Of a DNA stretch of 64,000 nucleotides, positions 1 to 8,758 are shown in pieces. Source of the stretch: Selenomonadaceae bacterium (GTDB lineage: Bacteria > Bacillota > Negativicutes > Selenomonadales > Selenomonadaceae). Each line of letters begins with the position of its first letter. Position 1 is the first letter of the stretch. The notes beneath the pieces were generated by a model. It ran no database searches, was not told where the DNA came from, and saw nothing but the letters and a program-made list of their open reading frames with translations. The DNA is taken from assembly GCA_017549815.1 (NCBI GenBank), contig JAFYNH010000092.1:62001-126000 (forward strand), in the 5' to 3' direction. Both the position numbers and the translations under genes were made by a program.

Positions 1-1290
1 TGTGAAATTTATTTTTGGCTTGTCAATAATTTTTTCCCATTCATCTAATCTTTTTCTAGCAAAAGCAATCAATTCGGGATCGTCGGATTTTTTGGCAAAA
101 TACAAAGCAGCTTGGAAAAATTCATATGATTTTTGAGGATATTCCGTCCATGTTGTCGCTACAGCAATTCTGAGATAAATGATAGCACATAAACCATTTA
201 AAATTTTTTGCTCGTCAGATGTATAACCTTTAAGATTAAGAACTCGTTTCAAAGTTTTCTCGTGTACGTCCCTAAATTGTTCATGATAAAATTTTAAATT
301 TGATTTCTCAAAACCTTTTTCAAAATGAATTTCGTTGTCTATTGAATTTATAATCGATTCCAATGTTCTTTTTGTTTCGAGGAATTTTTTATTCGGGTGG
401 CGTGTCTTTTCTTCCTCCAAAAGTCTATTTTGTTTTTCAAGAAAATTTATGTCCTCATGAATTTTTTCTGCGAGCGTCGGCAGGTATGAAAAATTTTCTT
501 CAAGAATTTTAGCGATTTTAAGTGGATAATCGATTAAATTTTTCTCGTTGAATATTTTTATTGCCACGCTACGGACTTCATAGAATATTCTTTCGGTTTC
601 ATGAAAATTTGCTGTTCCTATTACAAGCGACATTTTATCCAAAGGTTTTCTCGCCGCGCAGAAATTTTTAATTATCGGCTCCGCCTCATAAAGAAATTGA
701 GAAAATTCTCCCTTGAACTGGAATTTAATTTTGCCAAGTTCCACGATCTTTTTATCCGCTTCATCGAAGAGCGTATTCATTTCTAATCGATAACCCTCGA
801 AAAAATCTTCAACAATTACCCCGAAGTCACCATTAAGATTATCGGCAATATCGGTAGCAAGCCTTATTCTACCGTCGCGAGTCATATCATTTAGAATGCC
901 TTGTATTTTTTCGCGAATGTCATAGCGAATATCTTTCAGCTCGGATTTTACCGCAGTGGTGTCTTGGACAATTGGAAATTTCGACTTAGCCCGCGCAGAA
1001 TTAATTTGTTCGCAAATAATTTTGGGATTTTGAGCCGAAAATTTTTCGTCAATCCTTGAGAGATTATAAATATTAAAATCATTGAAAATATCATCGCCGA
1101 CAATTTTCCAAACCTCCGCCGCAATTCTTTTCTTTGGATTGAGTAAAATCGTCCGCGCTTGTTCAAAAATTTCTTCGCGGTCGGGATTCTCGAAGGATAA
1201 TTCGTCAGTCTGTTCGTTAATAGTTTCCTTCGTGTCGTAAATAGAAACTTTCAGGACGTGGAAAGGATTTTCTTCAAAAGTCAAAGTCAT
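1..1290 (-). CDS. J-domain-like partner protein of the divergent Hsp70 (3' end outside window)
   Basis: The reading frame is open from an ATG at 1290 to the window edge (430 codons, no stop), so the C-terminus is missing. AGGCGGTGG sits just upstream of the ATG, and the gene starts 9 bases after the Hsp70 stop, so the two are probably co-translated. The first 70 residues (ENPFHVLKVS..., then ARTILLNPKKR) have the look of a J-domain: an NPF-x-VL start, a helical segment, and an 'R..LL.P.KR' motif. The HPD tripeptide that stimulates Hsp70 ATPase in true J-proteins is not seen. The remainder is charged, helical and rich in Glu/Lys, with no motif I recognise. The J-like role is inferred from the N-terminal pattern and the operon; a plain scaffold or unrelated helical protein is possible. 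Confidence 0.6.
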   Translation of the reverse strand, partial: MTLTFEENPFHVLKVSIYDTKETINEQTDELSFENPDREEIFEQARTILLNPKKRIAAEVWKIVGDDIFNDFNIYNLSRIDEKFSAQNPKIICEQINSARAKSKFPIVQDTTAVKSELKDIRYDIREKIQGILNDMTRDGRIRLATDIADNLNGDFGVIVEDFFEGYRLEMNTLFDEADKKIVELGKIKFQFKGEFSQFLYEAEPIIKNFCAARKPLDKMSLVIGTANFHETERIFYEVRSVAIKIFNEKNLIDYPLKIAKILEENFSYLPTLAEKIHEDINFLEKQNRLLEEEKTRHPNKKFLETKRTLESIINSIDNEIHFEKGFEKSNLKFYHEQFRDVHEKTLKRVLNLKGYTSDEQKILNGLCAIIYLRIAVATTWTEYPQKSYEFFQAALYFAKKSDDPELIAFARKRLDEWEKIIDKPKINFT

Positions 1291-1299
1291 TCCACCGCC

Positions 1300-3783
1300 T
1301 CAAGCTTTTATTATATTTACAGTCAAAAGTTCATCGCCCTTGCATCTGCTGATAGAATAAAGCCCACTGACGATTTTGCGAAGTTCGACGTAATTTCTTT
1401 GTGCAATGGCATTTTTGCCCGCCGCCGCCAAGCGATAAAAAGTCGCTTTATCGTCGAAGTCATCAGGATTTTTCATCAGCGAATTAAAAGTACCAACTAC
1501 AAATTCATTGTCGCGAATCGCTATTCCGTAACTTACGCCGATAATTTCGCTTATTGTATCCTCAAAGGCGGAATCCTCGCGCTCGATTAACATTTCCGCT
1601 CTGTCAAAAAGATTTTCTATCTGAGTTGTTTCCGAAGGTTTGGCAAATCTTTTTAAATTAGTCTCGAAATAATCGCGCCAGCCGTCCAAATTTTCGCGGC
1701 GAATATTTTTACGATTTCTTTCACGAATGTCAGCCAAAATTTTCTTAGCTGCCTGCAAATCCTCTTCAATGTGCTTGAGTTCTTCGCGGTCGCTATTGGA
1801 TTGAGTCGCATTTATTGCCGTGCTCGCAATTTCGCCTGCCTGTTGAAGTTTTTCATAGTCGCTGTCGTCTTTAATTGCCTTGCCAATGTCGCGAACCTGT
1901 TCAAGTAAATTTTTCCCGTCGGAATTAATTTTATCCGCTGCTTTGTCGAAATTAACTTGCCCTTCCTCACGTGAATAAAAATTTTTGTAGAATGATTCAT
2001 TAACGGCAGGAATTTCGACTTCCAAATTGATACTGCCCGCATCGTCAATCGTGTAGTTGCAAATAATTTCCGCGCCCTCAATTATCGTGCCGAATTCAAA
2101 ATCGTCGCCTGAAATTTTCAATGCACCAATAAAAAGATTATCCGAAATATTATCTTCAATTTCGCCTTGCCAAAGCTTGAAATTTATCGAATCGTCGGAG
2201 CCAGCACGAACTTTTTTACCTGCGCGGAATTTTTTAGTACCTTTGGCGGGCAAAGTGTCGCCTTCGCGAACAAAATAATCAAGCCGAGAAACATTACTGC
2301 CGAGACGTTCTTTGACTTCAACGCCGATTGAATGAGCCACCAACAACGCACCGACATTCGCAAAAGTTTGCGTTATCGTAATCGTATCGTTTTCGAGAAA
2401 TACGGAGTCGCCGCCCTTGTCGTAAACTTCGACGGAAAATTTATTCTCGCCACGTTTGTGCAGGGGAACCGTTACGAGATTTTTATTTTTCAAATCTACG
2501 CTTCCTGAAGTCCAACCGCTATCAAGAGAAGTTATTTCAAATGTATAGCCAATAATTTCCTTTTCCAATACAACGGCGATTCGAGCTTTTTTATCAGGTG
2601 TCCGAGATTCGTAACGAAAACTCAAGCCCAATTCAGCGTCGCTTTTGAATTGTTCACGAGTGGCTTTACGTTCGTGTTCCTGCGAATTCCAATCGACCAA
2701 CTCAGCAAAAATCGCCGCGCCTTCGGAGACCGCCGTCATCGGATTAACCTCCATACTGCCCGAAATTCCGAGTTCTGCAACAACTTTCTCACGAATCGGC
2801 TTGTAATTATTTGATCCTCCGATAAAAATTATTTTTTTAATGTCGCCAGCACTCAAGCCCGATTTTTCAATCGTCACCCGCGCAGTTTCAATCGCCTTCA
2901 TGACAGGTTCAGCGATCGCCGTGTTGTAATCTGCGCGGTTAATTTCAACGTCGATATAAATTTCTTCGCCGTCCTCGTCCTCGATGCCTGTTTCGCCTTC
3001 GATTTTGACGCGCTCATCTGTAGAAAGTTCAATCTTTGCATTCTCCGCCATGTAAGTCGCCAGACTTTGGAGTTTCTGATACTTTTTCTGAGTAAGCCAA
3101 TCTTCGGGCAACGAATAATTTTCTTTAAGCCACGTTACGACGAATTCATTAAATAAAATTTTATCGAAGTCACGACCACCGCACATTGTCAAACCGCCGT
3201 TCGCTAAGAAATTTATTTTGCCTGAAGTCCTCTCGGCAATCGCAACGTCGAGCGTACCGCCGCCCAAATCGAAGACCAAAAAATTTCCGTCGACTTGATT
3301 GTCCTTCATAACGCGCATAATTGCCGCAACAGGTTCCTGCATAAGCGCAACTTTACCAAGCCCCGCCATTTTTGCCGCGTCGAGAGTCGCCGCATTTTGC
3401 ATTTGATTAAATGCCGCTGGAACTGTGATAACCGTCCCGACTTCGTCCTTATTCTCGCGAATTTCATCAGGCAAATTTTTAAAAAGCTCGCGCAGAATTT
3501 CCGCACTGCATTCTTCGGCTTTAAGTTCGTCTTCACCGAGTTTAAATTTCGTATTCGTTCCCATAAATCTTTTAAAAAGTTTCGCGCAACTTTCGGGCTG
3601 ACGGAAAGAATTTTCGTAAGCCTTTTTGCCATAAAAACGTTTACCGCGCTTGTCAACGTAAATCGCTGAAGGCGTCACGTCGCTTTGGTCTCTTTTATTC
3701 TTACATACACGAACATTCTCGCCATCAAAAGTTGAAATCGAGCTATTGGTTGTGCCCAAATCAATTCCTACAAAATATTTCAT
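1300..3783 (-). CDS. Divergent Hsp70-family ATPase (DnaK-like) with long non-canonical C-terminus
   Basis: An 827-residue protein with a clear actin/Hsp70 nucleotide-binding domain. The phosphate-1 loop is VGIDLGTTNSS (residues 5-15), the phosphate-2 loop is VFDLGGGTLDVAI (about 170-182), and the adenosine motif FIGGSNNYKPIRE lies near 320. EPVAAIMRV near 150 matches the DnaK 'EP.AAA' helix. After the domain (ends near EGAAIF) the usual DnaK substrate-binding domain is hard to recognise: there is a beta-rich stretch and then a long charged helical region, making the protein about 200 residues longer than DnaK. Its ATG overlaps the stop of the upstream gene (ATGA), with GGGAGG as ribosome site. 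It is probably a specialised chaperone acting with its neighbours; its client is unknown. The housekeeping dnaK is expected elsewhere. Confidence 0.9.
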   Translation of the reverse strand: MKYFVGIDLGTTNSSISTFDGENVRVCKNKRDQSDVTPSAIYVDKRGKRFYGKKAYENSFRQPESCAKLFKRFMGTNTKFKLGEDELKAEECSAEILRELFKNLPDEIRENKDEVGTVITVPAAFNQMQNAATLDAAKMAGLGKVALMQEPVAAIMRVMKDNQVDGNFLVFDLGGGTLDVAIAERTSGKINFLANGGLTMCGGRDFDKILFNEFVVTWLKENYSLPEDWLTQKKYQKLQSLATYMAENAKIELSTDERVKIEGETGIEDEDGEEIYIDVEINRADYNTAIAEPVMKAIETARVTIEKSGLSAGDIKKIIFIGGSNNYKPIREKVVAELGISGSMEVNPMTAVSEGAAIFAELVDWNSQEHERKATREQFKSDAELGLSFRYESRTPDKKARIAVVLEKEIIGYTFEITSLDSGWTSGSVDLKNKNLVTVPLHKRGENKFSVEVYDKGGDSVFLENDTITITQTFANVGALLVAHSIGVEVKERLGSNVSRLDYFVREGDTLPAKGTKKFRAGKKVRAGSDDSINFKLWQGEIEDNISDNLFIGALKISGDDFEFGTIIEGAEIICNYTIDDAGSINLEVEIPAVNESFYKNFYSREEGQVNFDKAADKINSDGKNLLEQVRDIGKAIKDDSDYEKLQQAGEIASTAINATQSNSDREELKHIEEDLQAAKKILADIRERNRKNIRRENLDGWRDYFETNLKRFAKPSETTQIENLFDRAEMLIEREDSAFEDTISEIIGVSYGIAIRDNEFVVGTFNSLMKNPDDFDDKATFYRLAAAGKNAIAQRNYVELRKIVSGLYSISRCKGDELLTVNIIKA

Positions 3784-4136
3784 TTGATTTGCCTCCCTAA
3801 AACTGCCGAGCCGCGTTTTATAATCTCCGTTGAGTCCGCAAATTTAATCGTCGGTTCAATCATCGCCTCGACGATTAAATTTTCATTCGCCGCGAAGTCG
3901 GCAAGGTTTATCGGAGTAATCGGCAATCCCGTTTCAAATTCCGCACCCGTGAAGTCCAAAACTTCCAACTCAAATTCTTCTGCCGCCGCTTGAAAGTGTT
4001 TACCGAATCGCGCAACTTGATTGAGAGTCTTTTTCTTAACTTTTTCGTCAGCAATTCTTATTGCCAATTTTCTTGTCGCTTGACTTAGTCGCCAACTTTC
4101 AATCAGCAAATCGACGACCGCATTAATTTTTTCCAT
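3780..4136 (-). CDS. Small GrpE-like protein upstream of Hsp70
   Basis: 118 residues when started at the ATG at 4136, which has AAGGAGA seven bases upstream; a longer frame to 4175 lacks such a site. The N-terminal half is a helix rich in Lys/Ala/Glu; the C-terminal half (LEVLDFTGAEF..., IIKRGSAVLGR) is predicted beta. This helix-then-beta plan, and a C-terminal glycine-containing strand, resemble GrpE, the nucleotide-exchange factor of DnaK, although GrpE is usually longer and I see no decisive signature. The four-base stop/start overlap with the Hsp70 gene points to a functional partner. GrpE-like is inference; 'Hsp70-associated small protein' is the safe reading. Confidence 0.55.
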   Translation of the reverse strand: MEKINAVVDLLIESWRLSQATRKLAIRIADEKVKKKTLNQVARFGKHFQAAAEEFELEVLDFTGAEFETGLPITPINLADFAANENLIVEAMIEPTIKFADSTEIIKRGSAVLGRQIK

Positions 4137-4230
4137 TAAGAAATCTCCTTTGATGTTACAAAAATTTTTTAGCATAACTTATCATAAACGGAAAGATAAA
4201 AGGTCTCTTTGAAAGGGACATTTTCGGTAA

Positions 4231-4266
4231 TAAAAAAACCGCTCGGCTTACGTCGGGCGATTTTTT
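4231..4266 (-). terminator. Hairpin terminator between deacetylase and chaperone operons
   Basis: An inverted repeat (CCGCTCGGC, loop TTAC, GTCGGGCG, with G-T pairs) is flanked by A7 on one side and T6 on the other. In the minus direction it ends in TTTTTTT. It lies just after the stop of the polysaccharide deacetylase gene and before the chaperone operon, so it should separate the two transcripts. Some pairs are wobble or mismatched on the minus strand, so its strength is uncertain. Confidence 0.6.
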
Positions 4267-4270
4267 ATGA

Positions 4271-5065
4271 TTATTTTTTCTTCCAGCCGAATTCTTCAAA
4301 GCTCTGTCGCCAAGCAATGCGTTCATAAAAATCTTTCATAGTCGTTGCCGTATGGAAAATCGGGACGCGCTCCAATGCGAAGAAATTACTGCCCTTGTCG
4401 ACGACGCCATATTTTATCGTGAACGCGCCCTTATATCCTAAATCCTGCGCGATTCCAGCAATGTGCAAGTTATAAGTGCCCGTCGGATAGGCAAGAAATT
4501 CAACAGGATGTCCGAGCTGTTCCTCAAGCAAGTTCTTTGAGTTCAAAAGTTCGTTGCGGATTTCGTCGTCGGGCAATTCCTCAAGTTTAGGGTGCGTCAG
4601 CGTATGCGATTCAATCGTTATGCCGTTCGCCTCCATTTCCTTAAGCTCTTCCCACGTCATGTAGTTGGGATAAACGCTTGTGAACGCGGGGATTACAAAA
4701 ATCGTCGCCCGCAAGCCGTATTTCTTAAGAATCGGAAAGGCGTTTGTGTAGTTATCGGTATAGCCGTCGTCGAAAGTTATCAACACGGGCTTTGGAGGCA
4801 ATTCGACTTCACCGCGCAAACCCGCATAAAGTTCATCGGGCGTTATCGTCACGCAACCGCTATCAGCCAGAAATTTCATCTGCGCATCGAAGTCGCTGAT
4901 TGGAATTGCAAGCGACGTGTGACTATTGGTGACTTGATGATAATTCAGCACGAGGATTTTGGAGCCTTCGACAATTTCGTTTATCTCGTCGAGGTTTTGC
5001 GCTTGCGAGTGGTAAAAGCCCAGCCCGATAACAATCAACGCGATTAGAAAAAATCTCTTAAACAT
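4271..5065 (-). CDS. Secreted polysaccharide deacetylase (NodB fold)
   Basis: 264 residues with an N-terminal hydrophobic signal (FFLIALIVIGLGFYHSQAQ), so the enzyme is exported. Carbohydrate esterase family 4 motifs are present in order: TFDDGYTDNY (motif 1, catalytic Asp and metal-binding Asp), HTLTHP (motif 2, the two metal-ligand His), and FLAYPTGTYN (motif 3). The family removes N- or O-acetyl groups from cell-wall or extracellular polysaccharides with a divalent metal. The gene starts one base after the hisIE stop, so it is probably translated from the same message, although no metabolic link is evident. Substrate cannot be told; peptidoglycan or an exopolysaccharide are the usual choices. 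Confidence 0.9.
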   Translation of the reverse strand: MFKRFFLIALIVIGLGFYHSQAQNLDEINEIVEGSKILVLNYHQVTNSHTSLAIPISDFDAQMKFLADSGCVTITPDELYAGLRGEVELPPKPVLITFDDGYTDNYTNAFPILKKYGLRATIFVIPAFTSVYPNYMTWEELKEMEANGITIESHTLTHPKLEELPDDEIRNELLNSKNLLEEQLGHPVEFLAYPTGTYNLHIAGIAQDLGYKGAFTIKYGVVDKGSNFFALERVPIFHTATTMKDFYERIAWRQSFEEFGWKKK

Positions 5066-5066
5066 G

Positions 5067-5765
5067 TCAATCGGCGGGACGTTCGCCCGTCTTACCCGTG
5101 AACTTGTGGTAATTGCCGCCCTTGCGACGATTTACCAACTCGGCAAAGAGATCTTCGGGCTTAATGCCATGCCACGCCAACAAAACTAAGCAGTGATACC
5201 ACAGGTCGCCCATTTCATACAGAATTTGTTCGACGTTTTTATTCTTCGACGCGATGATTGTTTCAACCGCCTCTTCGCCGACCTTTTTAAGAATTTTGTC
5301 ATGCCCCATATTGAAAAGATAATTCGTGTAAGAGCCTTCGACGGGGTGACGCTGACGATCTTTGATGACGGAATAAAGTTCGTAGAGGACGAGCGATAAA
5401 TCTTCGGGCGGCTGTTCGATAACGGCGGGCAGATTTTTATTTTCGTCGAGCCTGCGCCCGCTGAAACAGGAATAAGTTCCCGTGTGGCACGCGACGCCCG
5501 TTTGATGAACTTTGATTAAGAGCGCGTCGCCGTCGCAATCGTAGTAAAGAGCCTTAACTTGCTGAACGTTGCCGCTGGTTTCGCCCTTCTGCCAGAGCTT
5601 TTGACGACTGCGGCTGTAAAACCACGTGTAGCCCGTTTCAATCGTTTTCTTCAGAGATTCTTCATTCATATAGGCGAGCATGAGAACTTGTCCGCTTTCC
5701 TCCTGCACAATCGCGGGAACTAAGCCGTGCATATTGAATTTAATTTTGCTGATGTCAATGTCCAT
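5067..5765 (-). CDS. hisIE: Bifunctional phosphoribosyl-AMP cyclohydrolase / phosphoribosyl-ATP pyrophosphatase
   Basis: 232 residues, the usual length of the HisI-HisE fusion that performs steps two and three of histidine synthesis in the cytoplasm. The HisI half carries [16 protein letters not shown] and the metal-ligand set DCDGDALL... GVACHTG...SCF. The HisE half has GSYTNYLF and [13 protein letters not shown], the acidic helix of the MazG-like pyrophosphatase fold, then EMGDLWYH. No other his biosynthesis gene flanks it apart from a PHP-type phosphatase far away at 29968, so the pathway is scattered in this genome. The ATG has GGAGGC upstream. Confidence 0.96.
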   Translation of the reverse strand: MDIDISKIKFNMHGLVPAIVQEESGQVLMLAYMNEESLKKTIETGYTWFYSRSRQKLWQKGETSGNVQQVKALYYDCDGDALLIKVHQTGVACHTGTYSCFSGRRLDENKNLPAVIEQPPEDLSLVLYELYSVIKDRQRHPVEGSYTNYLFNMGHDKILKKVGEEAVETIIASKNKNVEQILYEMGDLWYHCLVLLAWHGIKPEDLFAELVNRRKGGNYHKFTGKTGERPAD

Positions 5766-5793
5766 AGAAAATGCCTCCTTTTACCAGATTATT

Positions 5794-6618
5794 TTAACGA
5801 AAAATCTCCGACAAAGCAAGCTGTTTAACGTCAAGAAATATGACAATCGCGCAGATTAAAATCACAAACAAAGCCGCGCAGAAATCTAAACTCGTTAAGC
5901 GCAGTTGTTTCATATGAGTTCGCCCTTCGCCACCCCGATAACAACGCGCCTCCATTGCCATTGCTAAATCTTCTGCGCGTCGAAAGCACGATAAAAATAA
6001 CGGTACCAATATCGGGACAAACGCCCGCAATTTTTTCATAATTCCGCCCGACTCGAAGTCAAGCCCCCGCGATTTTTGCGCCTTGATGATTTTGTCCGTC
6101 TCCTCTAAAAGCGTCGGCACGAATCGGATTGCTATCGTCATCATCATTGCTAATTCGTGACTCGGCACCCCGATTTTTTTCAGCGGCGATAAAAGTTTTT
6201 CGGTTGCGTCGGTCAATTTTAGCGGCGAGGTCGTGAACGTCAGCAAGCTCGCCAAAATTATTAACAGCACTAATCGCAAGCTTATCATCGCGCCATAAAT
6301 TATTCCCTCCCGCGTCACTTTGAACACGTAGACTTTCGCCAAAACTTCGCCGTCGTGGCTCACGAAATGAATCAGCAACGTAAATAAAATTATCCAGCTT
6401 AGCGGCTTGACGGATTTCAAAACGGTTAGCGGCGGCACTCGCGACAAAAAAATTAATCCCGCCGTCAAGGTCGTCAGCACGAAATACGCCGCCCAACCTT
6501 CCGCCGTGAAAATTAAAATCATCAGCGCGAACAGTAAAATTATTTTTGTGCGCGGATCGAGCCTATGCAAAATTGAATTGCCGGGGAAAAATTGTCCGAG
6601 CGTTATATCCTGTAACAT
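5794..6618 (-). CDS. ecfT: Energy-coupling factor transporter transmembrane protein EcfT
   Basis: 274 residues with several hydrophobic segments. It has the two cytoplasmic Ala-Arg-Gly-type coupling motifs typical of EcfT/CbiQ: AQKSRGLDF near residue 180 and MEARCYRGG near 225, which contact the ATPase subunits. EcfT joins two ABC ATPases (EcfA1/A2) and an exchangeable substrate-binding S component for vitamin or metal uptake. None of these partners is next to it here, so they must lie elsewhere or outside the window. The sequence before the ATG is the heptamer repeat at 6620-6668, whose AGGA units are the only ribosome-site-like bases available. Start assignment is therefore moderately secure. 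Confidence 0.92.
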   Translation of the reverse strand: MLQDITLGQFFPGNSILHRLDPRTKIILLFALMILIFTAEGWAAYFVLTTLTAGLIFLSRVPPLTVLKSVKPLSWIILFTLLIHFVSHDGEVLAKVYVFKVTREGIIYGAMISLRLVLLIILASLLTFTTSPLKLTDATEKLLSPLKKIGVPSHELAMMMTIAIRFVPTLLEETDKIIKAQKSRGLDFESGGIMKKLRAFVPILVPLFLSCFRRAEDLAMAMEARCYRGGEGRTHMKQLRLTSLDFCAALFVILICAIVIFLDVKQLALSEIFR

Positions 6619-6619
6619 T

Positions 6620-6668
6620 CCTAATTCCTAATCCCTAATCCCTAATCCCTAGTCCCTAGTCCCTAAAA
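6620..6668. repeat. Heptanucleotide tandem repeat, seven units
   Basis: Seven perfect-register 7-mers fill 49 bases: CCTAATT, three CCTAATC, two CCTAGTC, CCTAAAA. The array fills almost the whole gap between the DUF4422 gene and ecfT. Read on the minus strand it gives TAGGAAT/GGGATTA units, which put AGGA just before the ecfT ATG. It belongs to the dispersed family listed at 11158, 27508, 29889, 42329 and 43921. Confidence 0.9.
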
Positions 6669-6669
6669 C

Positions 6670-8082
6670 CTATACCCCATCGCGATACATTATCGGCAAC
6701 GCTTTTATCTTCAAATGATTTTTCTTTAGCCAAACTGTCAGCATTCGTTCGGAGAAAAAAGACATCATTCGCGAATAAACATGCGGCGCGTCAATCAAAT
6801 TTTTATCGCCGATTTTAACTTTGGCGGCGAGTTCTTCCGTCGCGTCTATCATGAACGAAAACAACCACTCGCAATAAGCGTTCAAAATATTTCGGCGCGT
6901 AATGTGCATTCCGTAAAGAAAACATACAAAGCCATTTATCACCGCGTCATAAGCGTCAAGATAATCGGGCTGATTTTTAGTCAAGTGCTTGCGGACGACT
7001 CTCTCCGACAACTCAACGAGTTCAGGAAATTTCGTTGAATAAATCATAAGCTCAAGCTGAGTGCGGTCGCTCAATCGCTCCGTGTGGACGATAATATCAT
7101 ACTCGCCCAAAATTTTTATAATCTCCGACTCGCTCAAAAGATTTTTAACGTTGAAGACGTATTCGCCCGGTCGATACTCTTTTTGCTTAAAATTATTCGT
7201 GAAGAACCGCCGATAATGTACAAAGCCCGCGTGTGTGTGATTTGTATTTTTCCAAAGCCAGTAAAGCGCGGTAACTTCGTCGAGGAAAGGATTGAGGCGG
7301 CTGATATTATCGCCCGTGTCGTCGCCGAGATAGCCCAAATTCTCTTTGCCTTCGCGCCCCGCATGAATAATTTTATAACACTTCGGGAGCTTGGAAAGTT
7401 TGGCGTCCTTGTGCGTGACGATATAAACTCCAACATCAGCGGGCGGCACGATTTTTTTAATCAAACACCACGCGCCGTTTTCCGTATTAAAACTTTCAAC
7501 CTGCGCGAAGATATTTTTATTATCGGCAAGCCAACTTTCGAGCGGCGAATTTTTTCTGACGAATAACAAAATCTTATCGGCAAGGTCGTTAGTTTTAATC
7601 AGGGCGTCGATAAATTCTTCGGGCGTTCGTTCATTGCTGAAAATAATCGCGTCGTAAATATGGAAGCGGCATTCGGCGAGGCTTTTATAAATTTTGTCGT
7701 AAATATTTTCCACAATCGGATAAAAATTTTCCCCTATGCAATCGAGCGAAACTTTCAAGTCGCCGCGCAGATTGAAATCGCTTTTAGCAAAGAAGGCGTC
7801 GAAGTCGAGGACGCGCCCGAAATTTTTTCCGAGAATTTTATTAAGGACGGCGAACATTTTATAAGAAAAAAATCCGTCGTGAATTTTCTTTGCAAAGGCG
7901 GTTGCCGACATGACTTGCGTATTCAGCGGGGAATTTTCAAGATAATTTTCCAACTCCATAGGGTCGGTAAAAATTATATACTCCGCCGCGTCGTCGACAA
8001 TCTGCGCGGGCTTATCGCCAATTATTTTATTAAACTTCCCAACGTCGCCGCGAATCATGACGCGAGGAATATAGGTCGCCAT
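6670..8082 (-). CDS. DUF4422-type glycosyltransferase-like protein with extra N-terminal domain
   Basis: 470 residues, cytoplasmic by sequence. The C-terminal half, from about residue 215 (VGVYIVTHKDAKL...), shows the DUF4422 pattern: LGDDTGDNIS, NPFLDEVTALYWLWKN and GFVHYRRFF. This family is found in capsule and LPS clusters and is thought to be a glycosyltransferase. The first 210 residues are not part of that family as I know it; they contain KMFAVLNKILGKNFGRVLDFDAFF and AIIFSNERTPEEFIDAL and look like a separate alpha/beta domain, perhaps a second nucleotide-sugar fold. No other surface-sugar genes adjoin it. AAGGAGGAATTTTTTT precedes the ATG. The gene is divergent from the acetyltransferase at 8180. 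Confidence 0.8.
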   Translation of the reverse strand: MATYIPRVMIRGDVGKFNKIIGDKPAQIVDDAAEYIIFTDPMELENYLENSPLNTQVMSATAFAKKIHDGFFSYKMFAVLNKILGKNFGRVLDFDAFFAKSDFNLRGDLKVSLDCIGENFYPIVENIYDKIYKSLAECRFHIYDAIIFSNERTPEEFIDALIKTNDLADKILLFVRKNSPLESWLADNKNIFAQVESFNTENGAWCLIKKIVPPADVGVYIVTHKDAKLSKLPKCYKIIHAGREGKENLGYLGDDTGDNISRLNPFLDEVTALYWLWKNTNHTHAGFVHYRRFFTNNFKQKEYRPGEYVFNVKNLLSESEIIKILGEYDIIVHTERLSDRTQLELMIYSTKFPELVELSERVVRKHLTKNQPDYLDAYDAVINGFVCFLYGMHITRRNILNAYCEWLFSFMIDATEELAAKVKIGDKNLIDAPHVYSRMMSFFSERMLTVWLKKNHLKIKALPIMYRDGV

Positions 8083-8123
8083 AAAAAAATTCCTCCTTCG
8101 CTAAAAATTTTAAGCGGGAGTCT

Positions 8124-8151
8124 TTGATTCGTCAAGCCGATTAGGTATAAT
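8124..8151 (+). promoter_or_regulatory. Sigma-A-type promoter for the acetyltransferase operon
   Basis: TTGATT (8124-8129), a 16-base spacer and TATAAT (8146-8151). The only in-frame ATG upstream of the acetyltransferase (8150) overlaps the -10 box, so it cannot be in the transcript. This promoter therefore decides the start in favour of the TTG at 8180. Confidence 0.75.
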
Positions 8152-8179
8152 GTGGAAAATTTTAGGGAAGGTGAATATC

Positions 8180-8758
8180 TTGACAGAAAAAGAAAAAATG
8201 CTTGCGGGGCAATGGTATAACGCAAATTTTGATTCGGAGCTTGCTAAGGAACGGGCGTTCGTCAAAGATTTATGCATGGAGCTGAACGAAACGCGCATGA
8301 GAGATTTGGCGCGTCGCAGAAAAATTTTGCGCGAGATACTGCCGAACGTCGACACGGACGCCGTAGAAATTTTATCGCCGTTTATGGTCGATTACGGCTA
8401 CAACATTTATTTGGGCGCGGGAACTTTTTTGAATCACAACGTTTATCTGATGGACTGCGCGGAGATTCGTTTGGGCAAGAAAGTTTTTGTCGGACCGAAT
8501 TGCGGATTTTACACGGCGATTCACCCGCTCGATATTGTTAAACGCGCTGAAGGTTTGGAGCGTGCGGAGCCGATTATAATTGGCGATGACGTTTGGATTG
8601 GCGGTGACGTGACGATTTTACCGGGCGTGAAGATTGGACGCGGCTCGGTTATTGGCGCGAAGTCGCTCGTGACGCATGACATACCCGAAAATGTTATGGC
8701 GTTCGGCAATCCTGCAAAGGTCGTTAAAACTGTCGGCTTGGAGACCTTACTTGTATGA
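8180..8758 (+). CDS. Maltose/galactoside-type O-acetyltransferase (left-handed beta-helix)
   Basis: 192 residues from the TTG at 8180, which has AAGGTGA five bases upstream. The N-terminus LTEKEKMLAGQWYNANFDSEL is the standard opening of the Maa/LacA family. Hexapeptide repeats form the beta-helix (IYLGAGTFLNHNVYL, VWIGGDVTILPGVKIGRGS, VIGAKSLVTHDIP), and AIHPLD carries the catalytic His. The C-terminal FGNPAKVVK is typical. The enzyme transfers acetyl from acetyl-CoA to a sugar or similar hydroxyl compound in the cytoplasm; the acceptor cannot be told. Its stop overlaps the next start (ATGA), so it is in operon with the chromate transporter. Confidence 0.92.
   Translation: MTEKEKMLAGQWYNANFDSELAKERAFVKDLCMELNETRMRDLARRRKILREILPNVDTDAVEILSPFMVDYGYNIYLGAGTFLNHNVYLMDCAEIRLGKKVFVGPNCGFYTAIHPLDIVKRAEGLERAEPIIIGDDVWIGGDVTILPGVKIGRGSVIGAKSLVTHDIPENVMAFGNPAKVVKTVGLETLLV

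Noticed and set aside
5067-5765. A his operon around hisIE
   Set aside because: Flanking genes are a deacetylase and EcfT; only a distant PHP phosphatase may belong to the pathway.
8150-8182. ATG at 8150 as start of the acetyltransferase
   Set aside because: It overlaps the TATAAT box, so it would not be in the transcript; TTG at 8180 has AAGGTGA and gives the usual family N-terminus.
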